Of a stretch of 44,121 nucleotides of DNA, positions 7,179 to 14,467 are shown piece by piece. The DNA comes from Bacilli bacterium (GTDB lineage: Bacteria > Bacillota_I > Bacilli_A > RFN20 > CAG-826). The stretch lies in assembly GCA_017450325.1 (NCBI GenBank), contig JAFSVB010000001.1, forward strand, positions 1-44,121, given 5' to 3'. A program made the translations under genes and the position numbers. Below the pieces are notes generated by a model. The model saw nothing but the letters and a program-made list of their open reading frames with translations. It had not been told where the DNA came from and ran no database searches. How positions within the stretch are numbered: position 1 is the stretch's first letter; each line of letters opens with the position of its first letter.

Positions 7179-7504
7179 CAAGCCAAGACTCTCAGTCCGA
7201 ACAAATCCTTCAGCGAAATCTTCAACTCGTCGATGAGGAGATAGCCTTCCTCGTAGACGAGTTTTCCTTTGCCTTCCGCAAAATAATAATGACCATTGGA
7301 AAAATACTTTGCCTCGAGCGTCTCGCCGCCTTGAAGCGAGGCGAGGATACTGGAGATGTTTCGCGCCTCCTCTTCGGCGAGGAAGCCCTTTTGCACCGCT
7401 TCTACCTCGAATTCTTTGGCAAGTAGAGCCTGGCGAAGGCCGCGCACCGCATCGAAGGGAAGAAACTGCTTGGCACGCTGGGATAAGGGCATTTTCTCAC
7501 GCAT
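7175..7504 (-). CDS. YolD-like protein, partner of the adjacent Y-family polymerase
   Basis: 109 residues starting MREKMPLSQRAKQFLPFDA, the typical YolD start: a basic patch then FxPFDA. YolD-like genes accompany UvrX/UmuC-type polymerases in Bacillota and are proposed to act like UmuD; no autocleavage domain is seen. ATG at 7504 has GGAGG eight bases upstream and overlaps the polymerase stop by 8 nt (ATGCGTGA). A longer frame to 7579 has no better start. A SOS-type role is inferred from the partner gene; I see no LexA box. Confidence 0.82.
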   Translation of the reverse strand: MREKMPLSQRAKQFLPFDAVRGLRQALLAKEFEVEAVQKGFLAEEEARNISSILASLQGGETLEAKYFSNGHYYFAEGKGKLVYEEGYLLIDELKISLKDLFGLRVLAC

Positions 7505-8792
7505 CTTCGTCTCCTCCATTATGACCACCGATAAATGTGTTGCGTTCTCTACGCGTCGCCTTGGCGGTGAAGTCCGCACCTTTCAAAACGGCGTTCTTCC
7601 CATATTTCTTCTCGATTTCCAGCAGGGAGTCGCGCAGGTTTTTCTGCTTGGTGATCTCATCGGTATCGTCGAAGAGGCTATAGGTCTCCCCTTCTCCTTC
7701 CACGACATTGGCAAACGATACCGCGACCGACTTGATCTGGGCGTCACGCGGCACTTTGCGTCGATAGGTTTCCACCGCCCCTGGCAAGAAAAGCGACGCT
7801 AGGTTTCCCTTTCCTTGGATATCGACGACGTAATGAATATCGGCGCGGTAGTTACCTCGAGTATGGCCATCAAGGAGCAATCCGACACCAAGGCGAGAGG
7901 AAACGAGCCCTTTCCGCGCCAAGTCAAGGCAAAGCGATTCAATCATTTCTTTGACGATAAGCTCCCCGTCGCGCCATGAATACGGGCAAGCGAGAATCTG
8001 GTTGGTAGAAATGCTATGGCTTTGGCTCTTGTACTGCTTGATATCGATCATGCGGGTCGGCTCGCGTCCATAAGCATGGTCGATCAATAGCTCTGCATTG
8101 ATTCCAAATTCTTTGTACAAGACTTCCTCGTCCGCGTCGCGAATGCCCTGCATATCCAAGATTCCATGCTTGGCAAGCCGTTGCTCGGTCGCGGAAGAAA
8201 TCATCCAAAACTGGCTTAATGGACGAATCGTGGAGCACTTTTGGAGGAAGCGTTCCTCGGTGAGCCAACCGATTCCCTGAGGGTCGTGTTTCGCAAGCAA
8301 GCCCGAGGCGACCTTGGCAAGATACATGTTCGTGCCGATGCCGGCCGTCGTCGGTATTCCATAGGTATCCCGAATCTCGTTCATGAGTTTCAGCGCGAAG
8401 TCCTTTGCGCGGATACCATAGAGTTTTAGATACGTAGTCGCGTCCAAAATACACTCGTCGATCGAGTAGACGTGGATGTCATCCTTGGAGATGTATTTCA
8501 GGTAAATGCCATAGATTCCAGCGGCGATTTCAATGTAGCGGCGCATCCGTGGCGGCGCGATGACGATGTTCGGATCCTTGGGGACATCGAAAAGACGGCA
8601 GCGGTTCTTCACGCCACGCGCCTTAAGATGCGGCGAGACGGCGAGGCAGATGGTCTTTTCCGTTCGCGTGGCATCCGCGACGACGAGGTCGACCTCCATC
8701 GGGTCGAGGCCGCGATCCACCGCTTCAACCGAAGCGTAGAACGATCGGGCATCAATAACGAAATATACGCGGGTTTCAGGTGCTAAGCTCAC
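7497..8792 (-). CDS. Y-family translesion DNA polymerase (UmuC/UvrX/DinB-like)
   Basis: Error-prone polymerase for copying past DNA lesions. The 431 residues have the palm motifs FVIDARSFYASVE (metal Asp near residue 14, steric-gate aromatic) and YSIDECILD (catalytic Asp-Glu near 110), then TTAGIGTNMYLAKVASGLAK-like DNA-contact helix-hairpin-helix regions and a C-terminal little-finger domain. Full length for UvrX-type enzymes. The start codon is GTG at 8792: the next in-frame ATG would remove the catalytic Asp. No SD precedes it, but a TACAAT -10 lies 7 bp upstream. Followed by and overlapping the YolD gene. Confidence 0.92.
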   Translation of the reverse strand: MSLAPETRVYFVIDARSFYASVEAVDRGLDPMEVDLVVADATRTEKTICLAVSPHLKARGVKNRCRLFDVPKDPNIVIAPPRMRRYIEIAAGIYGIYLKYISKDDIHVYSIDECILDATTYLKLYGIRAKDFALKLMNEIRDTYGIPTTAGIGTNMYLAKVASGLLAKHDPQGIGWLTEERFLQKCSTIRPLSQFWMISSATEQRLAKHGILDMQGIRDADEEVLYKEFGINAELLIDHAYGREPTRMIDIKQYKSQSHSISTNQILACPYSWRDGELIVKEMIESLCLDLARKGLVSSRLGVGLLLDGHTRGNYRADIHYVVDIQGKGNLASLFLPGAVETYRRKVPRDAQIKSVAVSFANVVEGEGETYSLFDDTDEITKQKNLRDSLLEIEKKYGKNAVLKGADFTAKATRRERNTFIGGHNGGDEDA

Positions 8793-8799
8793 GGGGAGT

Positions 8800-8805
8800 A
8801 TTGTA
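8800..8805 (-). promoter_or_regulatory. -10 box 7 bp before the GTG start of the Y-family polymerase
   Basis: Minus-strand TACAAT (8805-8800) within TATACAAT, followed by ACTCCCC and the GTG. No SD is present, so a leaderless mRNA is likely. The -35 (TCGCAA, 17 bp upstream) is poor. Confidence 0.42.
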
Positions 8806-8849
8806 TAAGAGGAGAAAGGCGATTGCGATAAGGGTGCCCTACTTTTTCT

Positions 8850-9287
8850 TTATTTATGTTCGTGATGATGGCGAACGTCCTCGCCTTGTAGGCAATCGGG
8901 GCATATACCATAGATCTCGGTGTTGTGGTCGAGGACGTGAAAGCCGGTCTCTTCTTCGATAGCCTCATTTACCTCGTGGTAGGGGCAGCCTTGAAGCGGA
9001 ACCCGCTTGCCACAGCGTAGGCACACCAGCATATGCTGGACTTCTTCTTTGTTGAGCGAGTAAAGATTTTCCTTCCTCGGTCCGATCTCCTTGCGGCAAA
9101 TGCCCACCTCGACGAAGCTATTCAGGCTACGATACACCGTGGAGAGGTCCGCCCCCCTGCCTTTCAGGGCGTTATGGAGGTTCTCGGCCGTAATCGGGGC
9201 ATCCAGGGAAGAAATGTAGCGCAGCACTTCAAGGCGCGCCTCCGTTGCCTTAAGGCCATGTTCGCGTAAGAGCTCTTTCTCGTCCAT
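8850..9287 (-). CDS. zur: Fur-family metalloregulator, probably zinc-responsive (Zur)
   Basis: DNA-binding repressor of metal uptake. The 145-residue protein has an N-terminal winged helix (LREHGLKATEARLEVLRYI and the recognition region ADLSTVYRSLNSF) and a dimerisation domain with two Cys pairs, CLRC and CPDC, the structural zinc site of Fur/Zur. It ends in a His-rich tail (RHHHEHK). Its divergence from znuACB across a palindrome points to Zur rather than Fur or PerR. I prefer ATG at 9287, with AAGGATGG eight to eleven bases upstream; an ATG at 9299 is also in frame but abuts the SD. Probably autoregulated from the shared region. Confidence 0.85.
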   Translation of the reverse strand: MDEKELLREHGLKATEARLEVLRYISSLDAPITAENLHNALKGRGADLSTVYRSLNSFVEVGICRKEIGPRKENLYSLNKEEVQHMLVCLRCGKRVPLQGCPYHEVNEAIEEETGFHVLDHNTEIYGICPDCLQGEDVRHHHEHK

Positions 9288-9320
9288 ATTGGTTGCCATC
9301 CTTAGATAAGACTGGTATAT

Positions 9321-9349
9321 TTTACACGCAAATGCAAATCATTTGCAAT
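9321..9349 (+). promoter_or_regulatory. Candidate promoter of znuACB
   Basis: TTTACA (9321-9326), a 17-bp spacer, and TGCAAT (9344-9349), 19 bp before the znuA ATG. The Zur-like palindrome overlaps spacer and -10, so a bound repressor would block RNA polymerase. Confidence 0.55.
9333..9347. promoter_or_regulatory. Zur-box-like operator between zur and znuA
   Basis: TGCAAAT-C-ATTTGCA is a perfect 7-1-7 inverted repeat, the architecture of Fur-family boxes. A further GCAAAT half-site (9328-9333) directly precedes it. It lies in the divergent region of a Fur-family gene and a metal ABC transporter and overlaps candidate promoter elements for both. Confidence 0.72.
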
Positions 9350-9368
9350 TAGAAAGGATAATGCGAAT

Positions 9369-10226
9369 ATGAAGAGGCTATTGCTTCTATTGCCGTCTCT
9401 GCTGCTTGCCTCCTGCGCTCCAAGTGGGAACGCCAAGCCGACCATCGTGGCCTCTTTTTACCCCATTTCGTTTCTCGCCTCCTCCATCGCGGGCGATAAG
9501 TACGACGTCGTTTGCCTAACCCCGAGCGGAGCCGAGCCCCACGATTTCGAGCTGACCCCGAAGAACGTCACCACGCTTTACGATTCCAAAGCCATCTTCG
9601 TCAATGGGTTAGGGATGGAAAGCTGGGTGGATTCTTTGCAAGAGAGCCTCAAAGAAAAGACCGTCACGCTAAGTGATGGACTCCCGACGAAGACCATCGA
9701 CAGCCGCATCGATCCGCACGTGTGGCTCGATACCCGCCTTTATGAAAAGATGGCGGAGAACATGGCCACCTCCCTTGCGAAACTCGATCCGTCCAACGTA
9801 CAATTCTACCGCGATAACTGCGCAACATTTTCCAAAAAGATGGCCGATTTGCGTGAATATTGCCATAAAATCGCGGATGCTTTCGAAGATAAAGTCATCG
9901 CGGTCAACCATGCCGCCTATGGCTATATGTGCAACGAATATGGCATTGAGCAACTCTACATCAATTCCATCTCTCCAGACGAGGAGCCGACCCAAAAAGC
10001 CATCGAAGACATCCTCAAGGCCGTCGAGGAGCGCGGCATCGACACAATCTTCTTCGAGGAGCTCGCAAGCGATGCCGTCGCGCAGAAAATCGCAAAAGAG
10101 ACCGGAGCCAAAACCGAAAGTCTCAATCCGTTGGAGGGCCTCACGGCAAAGGAAGAGCGCGAGGGAATGGACTATTTCTCCATTTATCGCCAAAACATGG
10201 ATAAGATCGCAAGGAGCAAACCATGA
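9369..10226 (+). CDS. znuA: Zinc ABC transporter, substrate-binding lipoprotein
   Basis: Captures Zn2+ (or Mn2+) outside the membrane and delivers it to the permease. The 285 residues begin with a lipoprotein signal ending LLASC (Cys16). Metal ligands of the cluster A-I family are visible: EPHDFEL (His near 58), DPHVWLD (His near 118) and NHAAYGY (His near 180), with a C-terminal acidic ligand region FFEELASD. There is no long His-rich loop between the domains, unlike many ZnuA proteins. SD AAAGGA lies 10 bases before the ATG. Followed by znuC with a 4-bp ATGA overlap. Confidence 0.92.
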   Translation: MKRLLLLLPSLLLASCAPSGNAKPTIVASFYPISFLASSIAGDKYDVVCLTPSGAEPHDFELTPKNVTTLYDSKAIFVNGLGMESWVDSLQESLKEKTVTLSDGLPTKTIDSRIDPHVWLDTRLYEKMAENMATSLAKLDPSNVQFYRDNCATFSKKMADLREYCHKIADAFEDKVIAVNHAAYGYMCNEYGIEQLYINSISPDEEPTQKAIEDILKAVEERGIDTIFFEELASDAVAQKIAKETGAKTESLNPLEGLTAKEEREGMDYFSIYRQNMDKIARSKP

Positions 10227-10882
10227 TTCGTTTTGATGATGTCGGTTTTTCCTATGATAACAAGGAGCTGCTTCGTCATGTCAATTTCCATATGGACGAC
10301 GGGCAGTTCGTTGGCATACTCGGCCCTAACGGCGGAGGGAAGTCCACCTTTTTGAAATTGACGTTAGGCATGCTCAAACCTCAAACGGGCAAAGTAACCA
10401 TCACCGATACCCGCATCGGTTATCTTTCTCAGACGACCTCGGTGCAGGAACGAAACCTACAATGCAGTGTGTGGGAGCTCGTTTGCCTCGGATTAGTCCA
10501 AGGAAGGAAACTCTTCTTAAGCAAAAAAGACAAAGCGAAAGCGCGCGCTGTCTTAGAAGAATTCGGCCTATGGGAGATTCGTCATCATCTTCTCTCCGAA
10601 CTCTCGGGTGGTCAGCTTCAGCGGGCCCGCTTGGCCAAGACGCTTGTGGTCGATCCCACGCTCCTCGTATTCGATGAGCCCGACGCAGGCATGGACGAGG
10701 AAAACCACCACCATCTTATTCACGTCATCGAAGATCTCCATAGGCAAGGGAAGAGCATTTTGTTCGTCTCCCATCACCCTCATGACCTAGAGTCGGCCGA
10801 CGCTGTGTATTTCATCGAAGATGGGGAACTGATTACCTATGAAGAAGAAACGCAAAGGGGGCACCACCATGTTTCACTATGA
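10223..10882 (+). CDS. znuC: Zinc ABC transporter, ATP-binding protein
   Basis: Energises zinc import. The 219 residues contain Walker A GPNGGGKST (34-42), Q-loop YLSQTTS, signature LSGGQLQRARLAKTL, Walker B LLVFDEPDAG and the H-loop SHHPHD. Length is typical for this subfamily. A His cluster (ENHHHLIH) and a C-terminal GHHHVSL are unusual extras that might bind zinc. Starts by ATGA overlap with znuA and overlaps znuB by 14 bp. Confidence 0.93.
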   Translation: MIRFDDVGFSYDNKELLRHVNFHMDDGQFVGILGPNGGGKSTFLKLTLGMLKPQTGKVTITDTRIGYLSQTTSVQERNLQCSVWELVCLGLVQGRKLFLSKKDKAKARAVLEEFGLWEIRHHLLSELSGGQLQRARLAKTLVVDPTLLVFDEPDAGMDEENHHHLIHVIEDLHRQGKSILFVSHHPHDLESADAVYFIEDGELITYEEETQRGHHHVSL

Positions 10883-11681
10883 GTTCATGGTCATCGCTTT
10901 CATCGTCGCCCTGCTCCTTGGAGCCGTCTTCCCCCTCCTTGGCGGCACGGTTGTCTATAAGCGTCTTTCGTCAAGCGGAGACGCCCTCGCCCACTCGTCT
11001 CTTGCGGGCGTGGCCATCGGATTGGTCGCAGGGCTAAATCCTTTATATATTTCCATCGCCGCATGCGTCGTATCCTTTTTAATCATCGGGTTGCTCCGCC
11101 GAAAGTTCGGGTCCCACGCGGAAATCGGCGTCGTCGTGGTCTTAAGCGCGGCCATAGCCGTTACGGGCATTTTGTCCGGCTATGCTTCCGCGGCTAATTT
11201 TGAATCCTATCTATTTGGCTCGATTCTTCTCATCTCCTATGAGGAGCTTTATATCGTCATCGGGCTAAGCATCGTCGTAGCCGCGTTCTATTTCCTCACG
11301 TACCAACGGCAGCTTCATTGCCTCTATAGCGAGGAAGAAGCCAAGATCGCGGGCATTCATGTCCGCTGGCTCGACTTCGCGCATTCTCTCTTGTTCGCCT
11401 TGACGGTCGCGATCGGGGCGAAGATCGTCGGTTCGCTCGTCGTTTCGTCGATGCTCGTCCTACCCACAGCTACCGCGCTGCTATTAAAAAAGAACTACCG
11501 CATCACCAGCATCGCGAGCGTCATCGTCTCCATCCTCTCCATGGCGGGGGGCGTCATCTTCTCCTATTATCTTGATTGGAAACCAGGTGCGACAAGCGTA
11601 GGCATCGCCGTTTTGTTGCTCTTGCTCATCCTTGCATACAAAGGGTTGTCGTTGCTTCTAAAGCGAAAGAAAACGGCGTAA
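10869..11681 (+). CDS. znuB: Zinc ABC transporter, permease
   Basis: Membrane channel of the ABC-3 (ZnuB/MntB) family, 270 residues with about eight or nine hydrophobic segments. Family features include GGTVVYKRLSSSGDALAHSSLAGVA near residues 20-45 and the conserved GAKIVGSLVVSSMLVLPTATALLL stretch (described here by its parts: GSLVV, LPTATA). ATG at 10869 has AAAGGGGG seven bases upstream; an in-frame ATG at 10839 would add ten basic residues inside znuC. The stop codon sits within the terminator hairpin. Confidence 0.9.
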   Translation: MFHYEFMVIAFIVALLLGAVFPLLGGTVVYKRLSSSGDALAHSSLAGVAIGLVAGLNPLYISIAACVVSFLIIGLLRRKFGSHAEIGVVVVLSAAIAVTGILSGYASAANFESYLFGSILLISYEELYIVIGLSIVVAAFYFLTYQRQLHCLYSEEEAKIAGIHVRWLDFAHSLLFALTVAIGAKIVGSLVVSSMLVLPTATALLLKKNYRITSIASVIVSILSMAGGVIFSYYLDWKPGATSVGIAVLLLLLILAYKGLSLLLKRKKTA

Positions 11682-11696
11682 ATCGCCGTCCTTTTT
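11673..11696 (+). terminator. Bidirectional intrinsic terminator between znuB and the CPBP gene
   Basis: ACGGCG-TAAAT-CGCCGT followed by CCTTTTT on the plus strand and by TTTTCTTTC on the minus strand. It ends two convergent units; the loop contains the znuB stop codon. Confidence 0.8.
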
Positions 11697-11705
11697 GAAA
11701 TCGTC

Positions 11706-12431
11706 CTAGTTCTTGCGCAGTTTTTTCCAATAGAGCAAAAAAGCAACCGCCGCCGCGACTAGGAAGCAGCCGATGTTCCAAGCAAAGAACGGGATGTCCC
11801 ACTTTCCACCGCCCATGCCGAGGTAGAGGTCGTTCTGCAAGAAGTTAAAGAAGAAGTGAATGCCGATGGCTGGAAGAATGCCGCCCACCTTAAACGCCAC
11901 CCCTACGAGTAAGCCGAGCAAGAACGTATAGCCGGCCTGCGCCAAAGAAGGCAGAATCGCTCCGCCGGCTAAGATGCCTAATGCATGGCATAAGCCAAAA
12001 ATAAGGGAAGAGACGAGAATATCCGCCTTTTTCCAGCTCGTATGCTGAAGCGCTCCGATCAGACCGACGCGGAAGACGATTTCTTCGACCGTCGCCGTGC
12101 CGAGGGTGAATAGGACCGCCTTCGTCATCTCGTTGGAATCCGGCGCGTTAAACCCGCCGCTTAAGAGCAACGAGATCATATTCCCGAAAGCGATGAATAG
12201 GATTGGAATGCATAGCCATGCCTTCTTGGTCTTCCCGAGTTCTAGGGAAAGGCCGTCATGTGCGAGGATCAGCCCGATTGGGGCGAGGACAAGAAAGCGG
12301 AGCGCCCCCGTAAACGACGTCTGGTCCATAAAAGGGGGAGCAGGCAGGCTCACGGCCAGAATGTATATGGCGACGCAAAGCAGACTATCGTAGAAAACCC
12401 GCGCAAAACCCTTCTCAATTTGAAGTCTCAT
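11706..12431 (-). CDS. CPBP-family intramembrane metalloprotease
   Basis: A 241-residue, seven-to-eight-helix membrane protein with the CPBP (Abi) motifs: ATVEEIVFRVGLIG (EExxxR, about 113-126), FGLCHALG (FxxxH) and IHFFFNFL (HxxxN). These provide Glu and His metal ligands of Rce1-like proteases. Substrates in bacteria are mostly unknown. SD AAAAAGGA precedes the ATG, and the gene overlaps the end of lgt by 17 bp, so both are made from one message. A link to lipoprotein processing is possible but unproven. Confidence 0.85.
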   Translation of the reverse strand: MRLQIEKGFARVFYDSLLCVAIYILAVSLPAPPFMDQTSFTGALRFLVLAPIGLILAHDGLSLELGKTKKAWLCIPILFIAFGNMISLLLSGGFNAPDSNEMTKAVLFTLGTATVEEIVFRVGLIGALQHTSWKKADILVSSLIFGLCHALGILAGGAILPSLAQAGYTFLLGLLVGVAFKVGGILPAIGIHFFFNFLQNDLYLGMGGGKWDIPFFAWNIGCFLVAAAVAFLLYWKKLRKN

Positions 12432-13194
12432 CGGATTCCTTTTTCGCGGCGATACGCTTATTCAAATAGAAGAAACGGAAGAGGAAATAACCGATGCCGA
12501 AAAGCACCAGCAGGATGCTCCAGAACTGCGAAGGCGTGATGCCTGGGATAAACGTGCCGCGATAATCGCCGCGCACGAACTCGATGCTAAAGCGCCAGAC
12601 GCCATAAGCGACGGCGTATATGGAAAGGCCATAGGGGCTTTTCTTCTTAAACGCGAGGAACGCTAGGCCTCCGCCGAGGATAAAAAGGAAGATGGCTTCA
12701 AAGAGGTTCGTGGGCACCACCGTCGTATCGGTGGTATGGAAGTGGACGCCGAACCATTCATGGGTCTCCACGCCATAGCAGCATCCTGCCATAAAGCAAC
12801 CGATGCGCCCGATGGCATGGGCCAAGGCGATGCAGGCAGGAAAAATCCAAAACAGCTTCTCGAGCGCGTCCGGATAGTGTTTTCGCACCCAGACAAAATA
12901 CAAGATGATAAACGTCCCGACCCCGAAGATAAAGCCACCATAGAATGTCAACGTCCAGCTCCAAGAATAATGGGCTGGGTCTTGGATGAAGTCATACAGG
13001 TTCTGAGTTAGGTAAGCGCCGAGGATGCCGATGGCGATGGAGATCAAGAGCGATAGCTCCACGTAATAGACCTTGCCCCCTGGCTCCTTCAGACATTTGC
13101 GGAAGAATATCTCAAAGACGGCGAGGGCGACGATAACGCCAAGGACGATCATCACCGTATAGCTTTCCAAAAACCCGAATATCGTTGGATACAT
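12415..13194 (-). CDS. lgt: Prolipoprotein diacylglyceryl transferase
   Basis: First enzyme of lipoprotein maturation: transfers diacylglyceryl from phosphatidylglycerol to the lipobox Cys. The 259-residue membrane protein carries the Lgt signature region HAIGRIGCFMAGCCYG (about 141-156), YGGFIFG with the conserved Gly-rich turn, and EFVRGDYRG near 205-213. It serves the many lipoproteins of this window. The ATG at 13194 has no SD; a TGGTAGTAT extended -10 ends 6 bp upstream, so the mRNA is probably leaderless. Co-transcribed with the CPBP protease. Confidence 0.93.
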   Translation of the reverse strand: MYPTIFGFLESYTVMIVLGVIVALAVFEIFFRKCLKEPGGKVYYVELSLLISIAIGILGAYLTQNLYDFIQDPAHYSWSWTLTFYGGFIFGVGTFIILYFVWVRKHYPDALEKLFWIFPACIALAHAIGRIGCFMAGCCYGVETHEWFGVHFHTTDTTVVPTNLFEAIFLFILGGGLAFLAFKKKSPYGLSIYAVAYGVWRFSIEFVRGDYRGTFIPGITPSQFWSILLVLFGIGYFLFRFFYLNKRIAAKKESDETSN

Positions 13195-13200
13195 GGGAAA

Positions 13201-13209
13201 ATACTACCA
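13201..13209 (-). promoter_or_regulatory. Extended -10 directly before lgt
   Basis: Minus strand TGG-TAGTAT (13209-13201), then TTTCCC, then the ATG. Six bp between -10 and start codon predicts transcription starting at or next to the ATG. Confidence 0.48.
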
Positions 13210-13245
13210 TAGCGTCGCGCATTATGGCATGGATATGCACGCGAA

Positions 13246-13285
13246 ATAAAAGAAAACGGCCACCGCAACTTCTTGAGATGGCCGT
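13246..13285 (-). terminator. Intrinsic terminator after the FAD/2Fe-2S reductase gene
   Basis: Minus strand ACGGCCA (13285-13279), a 16-nt loop, TGGCCGT (13262-13256), then TTTCTTTTATTT. Ends the PAI/CrtI-like/reductase operon. Confidence 0.72.
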
Positions 13286-13291
13286 ATTTCA

Positions 13292-14467
13292 TCAATCAAT
13301 GTTGATTTTGATTTTCAGATCGCTCGTCGGGTAGGTGGCGCAGGCATGGACGTATCCATAATCCTTATCCGCCCCGCGGCGTCCATCGCCGACCGGACAG
13401 ACATAGAAGTTGCCGGAGAGGACCTTGATGCGGCAATAGCCGCACGCCCCGCTTCGGCAGGCGGTATGGACCTTCAGACCCGCGCGTTCCAAGGCCACCG
13501 CGATCGGCTCATTCGCCTTCGCGGGGATGACGGTATGGTGGATACCCTGGCAGACGGTGAGGCGGAATTCCTCGCCCGCGAGTTCTTTGGGGTAGCCTTC
13601 GAACGTCGTGATGTCCCTCGGCGCACCGAAGACTTCGAAGCGGATGCGGCGGGCGGGGACTTTGAGTTCCTCAAGCGCCTTGCGGACGAAATCGTACATC
13701 ACTTGGGGGCCGCAGACGAAATACGTCGTGTCGCCCTGAGAGTACTTCTGGATGAGTTTGGCATCGAGGAAGCCGCGCTCCCCTTTCCAATTCGGGTTTT
13801 CGCCGCTAAGGACGTGGATGACGCGAACTTTGTCGCAGACGCACTCCTCGAGTTCTTTCCGAAGGATGATATCGTCCTCGCTGACGGAACCAAAGAGGAT
13901 GGTCAGGTTCATGTCGAGGTTGCCAAAGCGGATTTCGCGGGCCATGGATAAGAAAGGCGTGATGCCCGAGCCGCCCGCTAACGCGACGACGTTCTTCGCG
14001 TCCCGAATCGGACCGTAATGGAACTCGCCAAGCCCCACTTCTCCTTCGAATTCATCTCCGACTTTCACGTTATCGTAGAGATAGTCGGCCACAAAACCGT
14101 CTTTGCGTGGCTTGCGGACGGTGATCTCCACAAAGGGGTGCTCGCCACGGGTTTGGAAGGGCGAGGAACTGATGGAATAGGGTCTCGTGACGAGGGAATT
14201 GCCGATCTTCATGCGCAGGGTCATGAATTGCCCAGCCATGAAATAGGGGAAATGCGCACCTTCGAAACGGATGGTCTTCGCCGTCGGCGAGGCGTCGCGC
14301 ACCTCGGTAACGCGGAAATGGAGGAAGCCAGGATGAAGCGTCTTCGCAAGAGTGCCGATAGGATCGTAGGGCGCGGGATTCGCGGAGGCTTGGTCGAACT
14401 TCGCTTGGCGCGCCTTGGTGACGCGGCTCGCGCCGCCGACATCCTTCAAAAAGCCTTTGACTTTCAT
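13292..14467 (-). CDS. Flavin and 2Fe-2S NAD(P)H oxidoreductase (ferredoxin reductase family with C-terminal plant-type ferredoxin domain)
   Basis: Probably passes electrons from NAD(P)H through FAD to a 2Fe-2S cluster. The 391 residues divide into an N-terminal extension (1-45), an FAD domain with RPYS (95-98), an NAD(P) domain with GGSGITPF (165-172) and a closing FVCGPQVMYDF, and a [2Fe-2S] domain with Cys337, 342, 345 and 376 (CRSGACGYC...C). The same layout occurs in electron-transfer components of oxygenases and in anaerobic reductases. It abuts the CrtI-like gene (stop and ATG adjacent) with AAGGAGG eight bases before its ATG, so it is likely the redox partner of the two upstream flavoenzymes. 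Physiological acceptor unknown. Confidence 0.85.
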   Translation of the reverse strand: MKVKGFLKDVGGASRVTKARQAKFDQASANPAPYDPIGTLAKTLHPGFLHFRVTEVRDASPTAKTIRFEGAHFPYFMAGQFMTLRMKIGNSLVTRPYSISSSPFQTRGEHPFVEITVRKPRKDGFVADYLYDNVKVGDEFEGEVGLGEFHYGPIRDAKNVVALAGGSGITPFLSMAREIRFGNLDMNLTILFGSVSEDDIILRKELEECVCDKVRVIHVLSGENPNWKGERGFLDAKLIQKYSQGDTTYFVCGPQVMYDFVRKALEELKVPARRIRFEVFGAPRDITTFEGYPKELAGEEFRLTVCQGIHHTVIPAKANEPIAVALERAGLKVHTACRSGACGYCRIKVLSGNFYVCPVGDGRRGADKDYGYVHACATYPTSDLKIKINID

